DNA of 64,000 bases, taken from contig NZ_UETD01000006.1 of assembly GCF_900116855.1 (NCBI RefSeq), forward strand, positions 124,001 through 188,000, given 5' to 3'. Numbering within the stretch: the stretch's first letter is position 1; each line of letters begins with the position of its first letter. The translations under genes and the position numbers were made by a program. Positions 1 through 7,986 of this stretch are shown one piece after another. The notes beneath the pieces are model-generated. The model was not told the DNA's origin and ran no database searches. It saw only the letters and a program-made list of their open reading frames with translations. The DNA comes from Ruminococcus flavefaciens (GTDB taxonomy: Bacteria > Bacillota > Clostridia > Oscillospirales > Ruminococcaceae).

Positions 1-774
1 CATTTTATTTGAGATGTAATGAGTATCAGGAGTTGAGATAACATTAACACCTCCTGCAACAGCAACAGTACACTCATCGTTCCTTAGGCTCTGACACGCC
101 TGGTGGATAGCTACCAGTGAAGATGAACAAGCAGTATCTATAGTCATATTCGGACCGTTAAGGTCAAGGTTATAGGCAAGTCTTGCGGAAATAAAAGAAT
201 TTCCCAATCCTCCCATTCTTGTCTGTATCTTATAGTCTCCGCCCATGGCACCTACAAAAATGCCGCAGTTCTTTTTATCGAGCCTGTCGTTTGCATAGCC
301 GGCATCTTCCAGTGCGTGCCAAGCCTCCTGCATGAATACTCTTTCCTGGGGATCCATATTCAGTGCATCCAGAGGGAGTATGTTAAAAAAAGAGGCGTCA
401 AATTTGTCGATGTGTTCAACCACACCCATCTTATCACACGCAGATGAACTGCTGTCATCCTTGATATCTTCGTATTCTGCTCCCCAACGTTCAAGAGGGA
501 CATCCGAGATGCAATCTTTTCCTTTTACAAGATTGTCCCAGAGCTCATCAACATTTTCCGCATCGGGAAGTAACGAAGATATGCCTATAACAGCAATATC
601 ATTGACCTGATAAGAAGAATTTGACGCCTTCGTATCTATTCTGTTGTTATCTGAGATATGCTTTAATAATTCGACAGCATTCTGAGGAGTTATCTCACCT
701 CTGCTGACCTTTAAGTATATCTCACGCTTTCTCTGCTCGAAAGCATGGCTTTCCCCATGAATACTAATAGACAT
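1..774 (-). CDS. Trans-AT polyketide synthase, N-terminal ketosynthase (partial)
   Basis: This open frame starts at an ATG (774-772) and runs off the left edge after 258 codons, so only the N-terminus of a multidomain enzyme is visible. Residues 9-45 form a short helical segment of the type found before ketosynthase domains (LKVSRGEITP...AVELL). A beta-ketoacyl synthase domain begins near residue 58 (DIAVIGISS). It includes LNMDPQERVFMQEAWHALED, and the active-site Cys216 lies in DTACSSS. The long N-terminus and MDPQ.R.F.QE.W signature resemble modular trans-AT PKS or hybrid PKS/NRPS ketosynthases more than FabF. The start sits 13 bases after the acyltransferase stop, and its Shine-Dalgarno sequence (AGGGGA) overlaps that stop, so translation is probably coupled. 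Without the remaining sequence the number and kind of downstream domains are unknown. Confidence 0.88.
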   Translation of the reverse strand, partial: MSISIHGESHAFEQRKREIYLKVSRGEITPQNAVELLKHISDNNRIDTKASNSSYQVNDIAVIGISSLLPDAENVDELWDNLVKGKDCISDVPLERWGAEYEDIKDDSSSSACDKMGVVEHIDKFDASFFNILPLDALNMDPQERVFMQEAWHALEDAGYANDRLDKKNCGIFVGAMGGDYKIQTRMGGLGNSFISARLAYNLDLNGPNMTIDTACSSSLVAIHQACQSLRNDECTVAVAGGVNVISTPDTHYISNKM

Positions 775-787
775 ATTGTATATTCCC

Positions 788-2008
788 CTAAACAATATTA
801 CCAAGCTTTTCAGCCATGCTCCTGAGTTTATTCACCTTTCCGGTAATGACCCTATGGTCCAAACTCTTCAATTCAAATATCTGCGAGCACAGGTCTAAAG
901 CTTTATCTACAGTATCAGTTATGGTGTCATTATTGGTACATTTAAGCTGGATCAGTTCGTTTATATAATCAACTGCTTGACTGTATTCCTTTGCATTACT
1001 ATTATTATTTTTGCAGTTAATAGTTTCTTTAATACATAGATTTATAAAATTGCTCATATCAGCAAAACTGTTTCTGCACATTTCCTTTATATGATCGCGT
1101 TCCCCCGCCACCGCAAAGGAAAAAACAGGTATATGGCCATTGCCATTTTCTCTGATAAGAGTTGAAACAACGGATGACGGCCCGATATCGATCATCGCGT
1201 CCACATCGGTATCCGCGATATATCTTAATGCCTCATCCCATCTTACACGGCTGCAAACCTGAAGGCTAAGCAATTCAGGCACCTCTGACTCAGAGCGGTA
1301 AGGCCGTGCTGTAAAGTCTGATATAACACTGAATTCAGGAGGATTCAGCTTACATGAACTTAGCTTTTCACGAAGCTCCTCTCTTACACTTGTCATCATT
1401 GAACAATGGAACGGAGGGCTCATCAGAAGTGGTGTAGTATTACCGTTAAACTTCATTACCTCTTTTTCAAGCTCCATCAGAACGCTCTGATGTCCTGAAA
1501 CAGCAAACTGTTTACCCGAATTAACACAGCTTATCTCTGCAAAGTATTCACTATCCGATAAACCGTCACATAGTTTCTCAAGCTGTTCCTTGCTGAAGTT
1601 GTCAACAATGGTCATTGCCCCCCTTTGACTGTCAGCCACAGCTTTTGCAAGGTCTGCCCTCAGCTTTACGATCCTGAGTGAATCCTCAAAGGATAAAACA
1701 CCTGCGGCAGTCAGTGCAGAAAACTCTCCGATGCTGTGTCCTGCACATATTTCAGGAAATACACCTGTTTCGGATATCCATACTTTATACGAAGCATAGG
1801 AAGTAGTCAGTATCGACAGTGTCATTATATCGGGAAGGTTCAACTCACTTATCCTTCCTTCAAAGCACTTGCCCGCCAGATCAAAGCCCAGAACATCATT
1901 TGCCTCATCAAACACTTTTCTTGCAACAGGAAACTGCTCATAAAGCTCCTTTCCCATTCCGCGGAAGTGCGAGCCCTGCCCGGGAAATAACATAGCTATT
2001 CTTTTCAT
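788..2008 (-). CDS. Discrete malonyl-CoA:ACP acyltransferase (trans-AT)
   Basis: A 406-residue FabD-like acyltransferase that loads malonyl units onto carrier proteins of the adjacent synthase. It shows the N-terminal LFPGQGSH motif and the catalytic Ser92 in AGHSIGEFSAL. Arg117 is the likely carboxylate-binding residue, and the partner His201 lies in SPPFHCSMM. Residues from about 295 to 406 form an extra, Asn-rich C-terminal extension that housekeeping FabD lacks. Its position between a free ACP and a ketosynthase lacking a visible AT fits a trans-acting AT of a polyketide cluster rather than the fatty-acid enzyme. The extension could be a carrier-protein docking or proofreading add-on; this is inference. 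It lies 20 bases downstream of the ACP gene, in the same operon. Confidence 0.9.
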   Translation of the reverse strand: MKRIAMLFPGQGSHFRGMGKELYEQFPVARKVFDEANDVLGFDLAGKCFEGRISELNLPDIMTLSILTTSYASYKVWISETGVFPEICAGHSIGEFSALTAAGVLSFEDSLRIVKLRADLAKAVADSQRGAMTIVDNFSKEQLEKLCDGLSDSEYFAEISCVNSGKQFAVSGHQSVLMELEKEVMKFNGNTTPLLMSPPFHCSMMTSVREELREKLSSCKLNPPEFSVISDFTARPYRSESEVPELLSLQVCSRVRWDEALRYIADTDVDAMIDIGPSSVVSTLIRENGNGHIPVFSFAVAGERDHIKEMCRNSFADMSNFINLCIKETINCKNNNSNAKEYSQAVDYINELIQLKCTNNDTITDTVDKALDLCSQIFELKSLDHRVITGKVNKLRSMAEKLGNIV

Positions 2009-2028
2009 TATTTCTCTCCCAAGACTAT

Positions 2029-2271
2029 TCAGGCAGTTTTTCTTTCTACGAAAGCACAGATCTTATTGATCGTTTCAAAATTTGAAAGATCCAGCTCATC
2101 GTTTTCTATCTGGATCGAAAACTCATTCTCGAGGAACATGATAAGCTGCATGGAAAAGAGTGAATTTACCATACCGCTCTCAAAAATATTCGTGTCATCA
2201 TTACAATCGTCCATTTTTACGAATCTTGAAATAAATCCTCTTACTTTCTCATTAACATTCACTTCGATCAC
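2029..2271 (-). CDS. Discrete acyl carrier protein
   Basis: An 80-residue phosphopantetheine-binding carrier protein with the usual four-helix pattern. The attachment serine is Ser37, in SGMVNSLFSMQLI. Asn replaces the Asp of the common DSL motif. The NSLF.MQL form is, to my knowledge, typical of free-standing carrier proteins in polyketide/peptide clusters that hold a special extender or starter unit (methoxymalonyl- or aminomalonyl-type), not of the fatty-acid AcpP. It lies between the PPTase and the acyltransferase on the same strand. The 129 bases separating it from the PPTase contain no gene and no terminator that I can see. The substrate it carries cannot be told from this window. Confidence 0.88.
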   Translation of the reverse strand: MIEVNVNEKVRGFISRFVKMDDCNDDTNIFESGMVNSLFSMQLIMFLENEFSIQIENDELDLSNFETINKICAFVERKTA

Positions 2272-2400
2272 CTTTTACCTTTCTTATAGCAAATAATAAT
2301 TTATATTTTCACTAAGAGACGGAACAGGCAAGGAGCAGAATAAAAGATGTAAAAACCCTTTAATCATCATATCCCTTTATATCCCCCACACTTAGCTAAA

Positions 2401-3087
2401 TCATCTGAAAGCATCGATCACACGCAGCAGATCATATTCGGCAATATCTTCAAGCCTTTCATCCGACGGAAAACAAACCGAATACCAATACCTGCCGTCA
2501 AGCTTTCTGTTGAAAAAAGCATTTTCACTGTCTGTCTTTTTACTATTCTTCAGAAGTATCCTGTCACCCGTAAGATCAAAGGAAAAGGAATCAAACGGGC
2601 AATGCAGGCCATCTCCTGTTTTCTTGACATAGCTCTCTTTCAAAGTCCAGAGCCTGTAAAACATATCCGCCTGAATATCCTGCGGCAAGGCATTTATCAT
2701 TTCTCTCTCTGATCCTGAAAAAACGCTGTATACCTCCGGAAGTTCCATTCTGCTGATCTTCTCGATATCTATGCCCATATCAGCATCTCCAACAGCACAG
2801 GCAACATAATCTCCCGAATGCGTGATATTGAACTTCAGCTCACTTCCTATCAGATATGGCTTTCCGTATTTATCAGCACCGAACATTATTTCTGCTACGT
2901 TGATGCCATATATCGTACTCAGCATATGCCTGAGAAGAAGCTCGGCGGCAAGTGACCTTATCTTGTCCTCGTCCCGAAGGAACTTGCTGATCCTGTTTTT
3001 TCTCTCCGCTGAAACGCAGTCTGTTAAGTAATTAACATTATCAAAATCATTAATAGCCGAAACATTAACTATTCCCTGATATATCAT
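2401..3087 (-). CDS. Sfp-type 4'-phosphopantetheinyl transferase
   Basis: This 228-residue enzyme transfers the phosphopantetheine arm of CoA to carrier-protein serines and so activates the PKS. The Sfp hallmarks are present: ITHSGDYVACAV near residues 88-98, GIDIEKI with the metal ligands Asp107 and Glu109, and W147-TLKESYVKKTGDGL with Glu151. Its length matches the Sfp/Gsp class and not the 120-residue AcpS. It is the first gene of the minus-strand operon and has a consensus promoter about 145 bases upstream. An Sfp-type enzyme placed first in a PKS operon is typical of dedicated biosynthetic clusters. Confidence 0.93.
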   Translation of the reverse strand: MIYQGIVNVSAINDFDNVNYLTDCVSAERKNRISKFLRDEDKIRSLAAELLLRHMLSTIYGINVAEIMFGADKYGKPYLIGSELKFNITHSGDYVACAVGDADMGIDIEKISRMELPEVYSVFSGSEREMINALPQDIQADMFYRLWTLKESYVKKTGDGLHCPFDSFSFDLTGDRILLKNSKKTDSENAFFNRKLDGRYWYSVCFPSDERLEDIAEYDLLRVIDAFR

Positions 3088-3231
3088 GCCTATTCTCTTA
3101 CTCCTGCCATCACTTTTTTCAGAACAGAACCGTGTTTTTACAGAGCCGTTATTGTCATAAACGCAAAACAGCCAAATATAACTGGTTTATAATTTCTTCA
3201 CAAATAATACTCCCAGTTTTGTATTTGAGTT

Positions 3232-3260
3232 ATTATAACATATAACAACACTTTTTTCAA
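3232..3260 (-). promoter_or_regulatory. Promoter of the PPTase-ACP-AT-PKS operon
   Basis: Read on the minus strand, TTGAAA (3260-3255) and TATAAT (3237-3232) are separated by 17 bases. This leaves a leader of about 140 bases before the PPTase. It is the only good promoter seen upstream of the operon. The remainder of 3088-3556 is AT-rich and shows no gene. Confidence 0.7.
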
Positions 3261-3456
3261 GAATGATTATATATTTTTTCTTCTCATTTAAAAAATTTGT
3301 CAATTCCTACATTTTCAGGATTGTTCTTACGGTTCCTATTGTGTACAATTAGCAATTATAGCACAATAATATACATTTCGTCTATTTTGCATTTCTCTTC
3401 ATTAGCATTAATCTCCATTTGATCGCCCTGCTCAGCAAAAAGATTTGTGTAAACAG

Positions 3457-3485
3457 TTGAAAAGTGATTATTTATATATTATAAT
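3457..3485 (+). promoter_or_regulatory. Promoter of the glycosyltransferase gene
   Basis: TTGAAA (3457-3462), 17 bases, TATAAT (3480-3485). It drives the plus-strand glycosyltransferase divergently from the PKS operon. Confidence 0.7.
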
Positions 3486-3556
3486 AAATATATGCAGGAT
3501 CGTTCCGCAGTTAATAATCAATATCGGCTGTGCCGGTAAAAAACGAGGTCAGATCA

Positions 3557-4294
3557 ATGAATGATTACACTTTTACGATAGTGATCCCCACTCATAACGA
3601 AGAGAAATATATTGCAAAATGTATAAAGGCTGTACGCCGTGCTGAAAAAAATGTTCCGGATGATAATGTTCAGATACTTGTTGTCCTTAACAGATGTACC
3701 GACAGGACAGAAGAGATCGCCAGGAAATACGGAGCAGATGTTATATACAACAGTGACAAATGCCTGAGCAAGATAAGAAATGCCGGTGTAAAAGCTGCCA
3801 AAGGGCGTTTCATCGTTACCATTGACGCCGACAGTATGATGCCATACAATGCACTGTCAAAAATAAAGTCCATGCTTGAAAGCAACGAGTATATCGGTGG
3901 AGGAGCCCGTCCAAAGTTTGAACGTATGTCGCTGGGAATCCTTATTACAGAGATCTACATCGTATTAAAACTGCTCCCTATTATCAAAAAAAGCGGAGGT
4001 ATCCTTTCTGCGACCATGTTCTGGTTCAGAAAAACGGATTTTGAACTCTTAGGTGGTTTTAATGAGGAGCTTGTCAGTGTTGAGGACGCAGATTTTGCAA
4101 AACGTCTGAAGGCTCTCGGAGATAGCAAAAATATGAAATACGGTGTCATAAAAAAACCCTCCGTCATCACTTCCAGCCGGAAATTTGACGAATTCGGAGA
4201 TTGGTATCTCCTGAAGAACCGTGATCTTACAAAGGCGATTCTCACAGGATACAACAAAAAGGCAGCAGATAAGTTCTATTATGACGTACGCTAA
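3557..4294 (+). CDS. Family 2 glycosyltransferase
   Basis: A cytoplasmic GT-A fold glycosyltransferase of 245 residues. It begins with the nucleotide-binding FTIVIPTHNEEKYI and carries a metal-binding TIDADS motif near residue 95. A GGFNEELVSVEDADF motif near residues 168-182 is the usual acceptor/catalytic region of GT2 enzymes. No membrane helix is obvious apart from a mildly hydrophobic stretch (LGILITEIYIVLKLLP). I chose the ATG at 3557 because a GAGG ribosome site lies 8 bases before it; the in-frame GTG at 3530 has none. The acceptor and sugar cannot be inferred. It is divergent from the PKS operon, so a tailoring role is possible but unproven. Its base composition is AT-rich like its PKS neighbours. 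Confidence 0.85.
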   Translation: MNDYTFTIVIPTHNEEKYIAKCIKAVRRAEKNVPDDNVQILVVLNRCTDRTEEIARKYGADVIYNSDKCLSKIRNAGVKAAKGRFIVTIDADSMMPYNALSKIKSMLESNEYIGGGARPKFERMSLGILITEIYIVLKLLPIIKKSGGILSATMFWFRKTDFELLGGFNEELVSVEDADFAKRLKALGDSKNMKYGVIKKPSVITSSRKFDEFGDWYLLKNRDLTKAILTGYNKKAADKFYYDVR

Positions 4295-4377
4295 AAATTG
4301 TGAACAAATTGTAAACATTCGTTGCTGATAATAGACTTACCACTTTTTCAGTGATATAATTAATGACGGAATAACGC

Positions 4378-4450
4378 GGGCCCGTAGCTCAGTTGGGAGA
4401 GCGCTGCGTTCGCAACGCAGAGGCCGAGGGTTCAAACCCCTTCGGGTCCA
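4378..4450 (+). tRNA. tRNA-Ala (anticodon CGC)
   Basis: A 73-nt cloverleaf. The acceptor arms GGGCCCG and CGGGTCC pair and include the alanine identity pair G3:U70, with A73 as discriminator base. The anticodon stem CTGCG/CGCAG encloses the loop TTCGCAA, giving anticodon CGC (codon GCG). The T arm GAGGG-TTCAAAC-CCCTT is normal. CCA is not encoded. Confidence 0.95.
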
Positions 4451-4462
4451 TTACAGTAATAA

Positions 4463-4496
4463 AGCCTGAGAGTTTTATCGCTCTCAGGCTTTTTTT
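4463..4496 (+). terminator. Rho-independent terminator after tRNA-Ala
   Basis: A perfect 10-bp stem AGCCTGAGAG/CTCTCAGGCT with an 8-base loop, followed by a run of T residues. It lies 12 bases after the tRNA. Confidence 0.93.
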
Positions 4497-4516
4497 ACGT
4501 TATATAACAAGTGTTG

Positions 4517-6688
4517 TCACTGCTTGCTTAGTTCGTCGATAAGGTCGGAGAATTCGGGATTGGTCTTTCGCAGATTGTCAAGGGCTTCACGCCTGTGTGC
4601 AAGCAGCTTCTCATACAGCTTTGAATCGTGCTTTTTCAGCTCCTTATCAAAGCGGCGGTCGTGCTCACGGAGCATTTTCAGTGCCTTGGGGTCTTTTCTG
4701 CCGATATTCCTTGCAAGCCGCAGCTTCCTCAGCTCTATGGCTTCCTCGATGTGTTCCTCGCTGATGTGGAGCTTCTCTGACAGCTCCTTCAGATGGGACT
4801 CCAGATGCACAAGGAGCTCCTCGCGGTCAAGGTCCCCCATTCCCTTCCAGTTCTCGTCGGCGTTGATTATCCCTGTGAGCTGCTCCTCGGCACTGCCGCT
4901 GCTGTTGATGTTTACGAGGAGCTTCTCCGCGTACTTCTCCATCTCCTCGTCCGCAGAGGCTCCGAATGCCCACTCAAACTCCAGACGCTCAAAGCTCCTC
5001 ACGGGAAGCTTGTCGGCAGCTGTTTCCTTATCGTTTTCCGTTGCATAGGGAGCTGTGAAGCCTGCGTCAAGGAGCGCCGCAGGAATAGTCCGCCTGCAAT
5101 GCCCTTTCTCAACCATTGAGCCCAGTCCGAGCTGACGGAAGCGGTCGTTGAGAGAGCCGATATGTGAAGCGAAATACAGCTTCACGTCCCTGTCCTCCAG
5201 CTGCTTTCTCAGCTCGGCTATCCTGTCGGCTGCGGTAATGTCTATGTTGCAGACAGCTCCCGAGTCCACCACAACTGCCTTTGTGTCGTCCTTAAATGCT
5301 GCCTCAATGTCGGATATGAACGTGCTGATATTGGCAAAGTAGAGATTTCCCGAAAATCTGTACAGCACCACTCCTTTCAAGGGATGAGCATATGTGTTGC
5401 GTTCAAGGCTGTGAAAGCCCTCATGCCCCTCGATAACTCCCAGAAATGAGCGCTTGGGATTGGCAACGTTGATGATAAGGCTGATGAACGAGAGTATGAC
5501 TCCCGTCATTACTCCGTAGACCGTGCCGAAAACAAGAACTCCGAAAAAAGCCCCGAAGAAGATGAAAAGCTCCCTCTTGTCCTGTTTGAAAAGGCGCTTC
5601 ATCAGGTGGAACTCCACCGCGCCCAGAAGTGCCGATACCACTATAGCTGTAAGTACGGGGACAGGCAAGTACTTGATAAAGCCCGTTCCGAAAAGCATTA
5701 TAAGCATCATGGAAAAGGATGCCGCTATGGACATGAGCTGTGACTTTCCGCCGTACTGCTCACCCATTGCACTTCGCGATACAGAGCCGTTCACGGGGCA
5801 GCAGCCTGTCATTGACGCCGCTATGTTGCCAAGTCCGTACACCATTATCTCGCGGTCGTTTTTGAGCTTGTAGCCGTTCTTTGCAGCATAGCTGCTGGAG
5901 GCGAGAAGTGTCTCAGCCATTATTACTACGGCGACGGTGAGACTTGTGGTCAGCACCTGCGTAATGTCCAATCCGCTGAAGTGAGGGAGCCGCCACGCAG
6001 GCAGTCCGCGCTCCACATTTTCAAGAAGTGCAACTCCGTGAGTCTCCGCAAATCCGGTGTACCCCAGAACCGCTCCACCTATCATGACGAACACTGACAT
6101 GGGCAGCTTCGGCATGAGCTTTTTCGAGATGAGCAGCACCACCAGCGCGGTTCCGCCCAGTATGGCTGATGTGACATTGAAGCTGTGAGCGCAGGTATCA
6201 GCGATGTGAGCAATGAGCTCTACTATCTCTCCTCTGCCGCTTGTGCCGCCAAGTATTTTGGGTATCTGCATGAAGATTATGGTGGTGGAAATGCCGCTTA
6301 TAAAACCGCCCATGACAGGAGTGGAGATGTAGGATACCACCCTGCCCGCTTTGAACAGTGCCATGAGCAGCAGCCATACGCCCACGAAAAAGCTGATAAC
6401 AGGGACAAGCTGTACCGCTTCGTCAGAGCCGTTCTCTATGCCGAGCGCTGCGAGAAAGGCTCCCACAAGGGCGGCAGGTGCCGCGTCCACTCCGAAAATG
6501 AACTGCTTGGAGGTGGAGAAAAGTCCGAAAATGAGTATCGGGAACACCGAGCCGTACAGACCGTAAACCGCAGGGAGTCCCGATACCTGCGCGTATCCCA
6601 TAGAGATAGGGATCGACACAAGTGCTATGATGATGCCCGTGAATATATCTTTTGCCGCCGATTTGGCAGTAATGTCCTTTAGTTTCAA
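4517..6688 (-). CDS. SulP family anion transporter with STAS domain
   Basis: A 723-residue inner-membrane SLC26/SulP permease. Residues 1 to about 410 hold the hydrophobic core (start of the family signature: SIPISMGYAQVSGLPAVYGLYGS), with 10 or more helices. Residues about 435-545 form a cytoplasmic STAS domain (AVVVDSGAVCNIDITAADRI). The last 150 residues are an unusual highly charged, probably coiled-coil tail rich in EEL, HLKEL and RRFDKELKKH. The start is the TTG at 6688, which has CCTCC/GGAGG 7 bases upstream. An in-frame ATG at 6739 lies inside the -35 box and cannot be used. The substrate (sulfate, bicarbonate or another anion) cannot be told from sequence. It is divergent from an AraC gene only about 160 bases away. 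Confidence 0.9.
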   Translation of the reverse strand: MKLKDITAKSAAKDIFTGIIIALVSIPISMGYAQVSGLPAVYGLYGSVFPILIFGLFSTSKQFIFGVDAAPAALVGAFLAALGIENGSDEAVQLVPVISFFVGVWLLLMALFKAGRVVSYISTPVMGGFISGISTTIIFMQIPKILGGTSGRGEIVELIAHIADTCAHSFNVTSAILGGTALVVLLISKKLMPKLPMSVFVMIGGAVLGYTGFAETHGVALLENVERGLPAWRLPHFSGLDITQVLTTSLTVAVVIMAETLLASSSYAAKNGYKLKNDREIMVYGLGNIAASMTGCCPVNGSVSRSAMGEQYGGKSQLMSIAASFSMMLIMLFGTGFIKYLPVPVLTAIVVSALLGAVEFHLMKRLFKQDKRELFIFFGAFFGVLVFGTVYGVMTGVILSFISLIINVANPKRSFLGVIEGHEGFHSLERNTYAHPLKGVVLYRFSGNLYFANISTFISDIEAAFKDDTKAVVVDSGAVCNIDITAADRIAELRKQLEDRDVKLYFASHIGSLNDRFRQLGLGSMVEKGHCRRTIPAALLDAGFTAPYATENDKETAADKLPVRSFERLEFEWAFGASADEEMEKYAEKLLVNINSSGSAEEQLTGIINADENWKGMGDLDREELLVHLESHLKELSEKLHISEEHIEEAIELRKLRLARNIGRKDPKALKMLREHDRRFDKELKKHDSKLYEKLLAHRREALDNLRKTNPEFSDLIDELSKQ

Positions 6689-6710
6689 TTTATCGCCTCC
6701 CGATAGAATA

Positions 6711-6739
6711 AGTATACCATATCCGTTTTTTAAATTCAA
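6711..6739 (-). promoter_or_regulatory. Promoter of the SulP gene
   Basis: On the minus strand TTGAAT (6739-6734), 17 bases, TATACT (6716-6711). It decides the start codon, because the longer in-frame ATG would lie upstream of transcription. Confidence 0.85.
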
Positions 6740-6786
6740 CTATCGGATGATAAGGTATTTATATATCACTTTTGTGCTGAAAGTAA

Positions 6787-6816
6787 TTGACACGCCCGTC
6801 TTCACTATGGTATAAT
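6787..6816 (+). promoter_or_regulatory. Promoter of the AraC gene
   Basis: TTGACA (6787-6792), 18 bases, TATAAT (6811-6816). Only 47 bases separate its -35 box from that of the divergent SulP promoter, so a regulator bound there could affect both. Confidence 0.88.
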
Positions 6817-6848
6817 ATTCCCGTAATTTGTCAAAGGAGGGAAAGCTC

Positions 6849-7643
6849 ATGAAAATGGTCGAAATAGGCTACAATCACAGACACGGCAGAAGTTTCTGCA
6901 TAGACAGACCAAACGGCACAGAAAGCTGGCTCATGCTCATAGTAAAGACCCCCGCACATTTCAGGATAAATGGCAAGGATATCCGCACAGGCGCTCATTC
7001 GTTCATCATATTCCGTCCCGATACGCCTCAATATTACTATCCTGCCAGCACCGAATACTTCGACGACTGGATGCACTTCTTCCCCGATGAGAATGAACAG
7101 AAGATGATGGAGGAGCTGAATATCCCTCTCGACCGTCCCGTGGATATAACCGACATAACGGAAATGTCGGAAATGATACGCAGTATGTGCTTTGAACACT
7201 ACTCAACAAACACATTTAAGGAAAAGGCTATCGACCTTTATTATCAGCTGCTTATGTACAAGACATCGGAAAAGCTCAGCAAAAAGCGTACCTTCACCGA
7301 CCGTCCCGAGGGTATCTACTCCGAAAAGCTGCTGTGGATACGCCAGTCCATTTACCGCTGGCCCGGCAGAGACTACTCCATCGACGATATGGCTAAGGAG
7401 CTATCTCTCAGCCGCTCACGCTTCCAGCACCTCTATACCGAAACCTTCGGCGTCAGCGTCAACAAGGACGTTATCACCAGCCGTCTGAACAAGGCTGCGG
7501 AGCTGCTCAGGACTACCGACCTCTCCGTCAAGGACGTGGGTGTCAATGTGGGATACAGCAATACCTCCTATTTCGTAAAGCTTTTCGGAAGCTCCTACGG
7601 TCTCACGCCTTTACAGTTCAGACAGTCCGAGGATAAACGATAA
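6849..7643 (+). CDS. AraC family transcriptional regulator
   Basis: A 264-residue regulator. The N-terminal half is a cupin-like sensing domain (HGRSFCIDRPNGTESWLML ... AHFRINGKDI). The C-terminal half has two helix-turn-helix motifs: YSIDDMAKELSLSRSRFQHLY with FGVS, and LSVKDVGVNVGYSNTSYFVKLF followed by YGLTPLQFRQ. The start is the ATG at 6849, which has AAGGAGG 8 bases upstream; an in-frame TTG at 6828 lies before the ribosome site. It resembles the AraC protein at 58088-58864 in both halves (SRS.FQHLY.ETFGVS), so the two are probably paralogues. The effector is unknown. Divergence from the transporter gene suggests it may control it, but this is inference only. Confidence 0.9.
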   Translation: MKMVEIGYNHRHGRSFCIDRPNGTESWLMLIVKTPAHFRINGKDIRTGAHSFIIFRPDTPQYYYPASTEYFDDWMHFFPDENEQKMMEELNIPLDRPVDITDITEMSEMIRSMCFEHYSTNTFKEKAIDLYYQLLMYKTSEKLSKKRTFTDRPEGIYSEKLLWIRQSIYRWPGRDYSIDDMAKELSLSRSRFQHLYTETFGVSVNKDVITSRLNKAAELLRTTDLSVKDVGVNVGYSNTSYFVKLFGSSYGLTPLQFRQSEDKR

Positions 7644-7648
7644 AATCA

Positions 7649-7983
7649 AGCCCCTGAGCAAATATTACAGATAACCATATAGACATTTTGCCCCGAAGCA
7701 CTTTAAAATGCTTCGGGGCATTGTATTTTATACGATTGCTAAGATAAATCATAATTTAGCTTTGCTAAATTATGATTTAAGCCGTTAGCCCATAGCCATT
7801 AGCCGTTAGCCTAATGTAGGGGACGGCGTTCCGCCGCCCGATAATAAAGCGGCGAAGCCGCTTCCTAATGGCTAAAAGCTAAAGGCTAAGGGCTTCGGAA
7901 TTTAACACCGAAGGTGTTAAATTCCGATTTATGTGCATGACATTGCCGTATTGTCAATAGAAACACTTATATGCTCAGGGGCT
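7649..7983. repeat. Hairpin-rich intergenic element with terminal inverted repeats
   Basis: The gene-free stretch between araC and the TIR gene is bounded by a perfect 12-bp inverted repeat, AGCCCCTGAGCA (7649-7660) and its complement (7972-7983). Inside it, besides the terminator at 7689, are: a perfect 15-bp stem with a 3-base loop (7746-7778); a GGACGGCG/CGCCGCCC type hairpin near 7820-7840; AAGCGGC-gaa-GCCGCTT (7847-7863); and a 14-bp stem CGGAATTTAACACC with a GAA loop (7896-7926). Inverted TTAGCC-type words flank the central hairpins. Related pieces occur at 14366-14463 and 18381-18410. It looks like a non-coding dispersed repeat. I see no target duplication and no transposase. Confidence 0.65.
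7689..7727 (+). terminator. Terminator after the AraC gene
   Basis: A perfect 12-bp stem TGCCCCGAAGCA/TGCTTCGGGGCA with an 8-base loop, followed by TTGTATTTTA. The T tract is imperfect. Confidence 0.75.
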
Positions 7984-7986
7984 GTT

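Noticed and set aside
4378..4500. tRNA-Ala as an attachment site of a genomic island
   Set aside because: No integrase or duplicated tRNA 3' end is visible, and the AT-rich arm adjoins the 5' side of the tRNA.
6689..6739. N-terminal 17-residue extension of the SulP protein from the ATG at 6739
   Set aside because: The -35 and -10 boxes of a consensus promoter lie inside this extension, and a better start with GGAGG exists at 6688.
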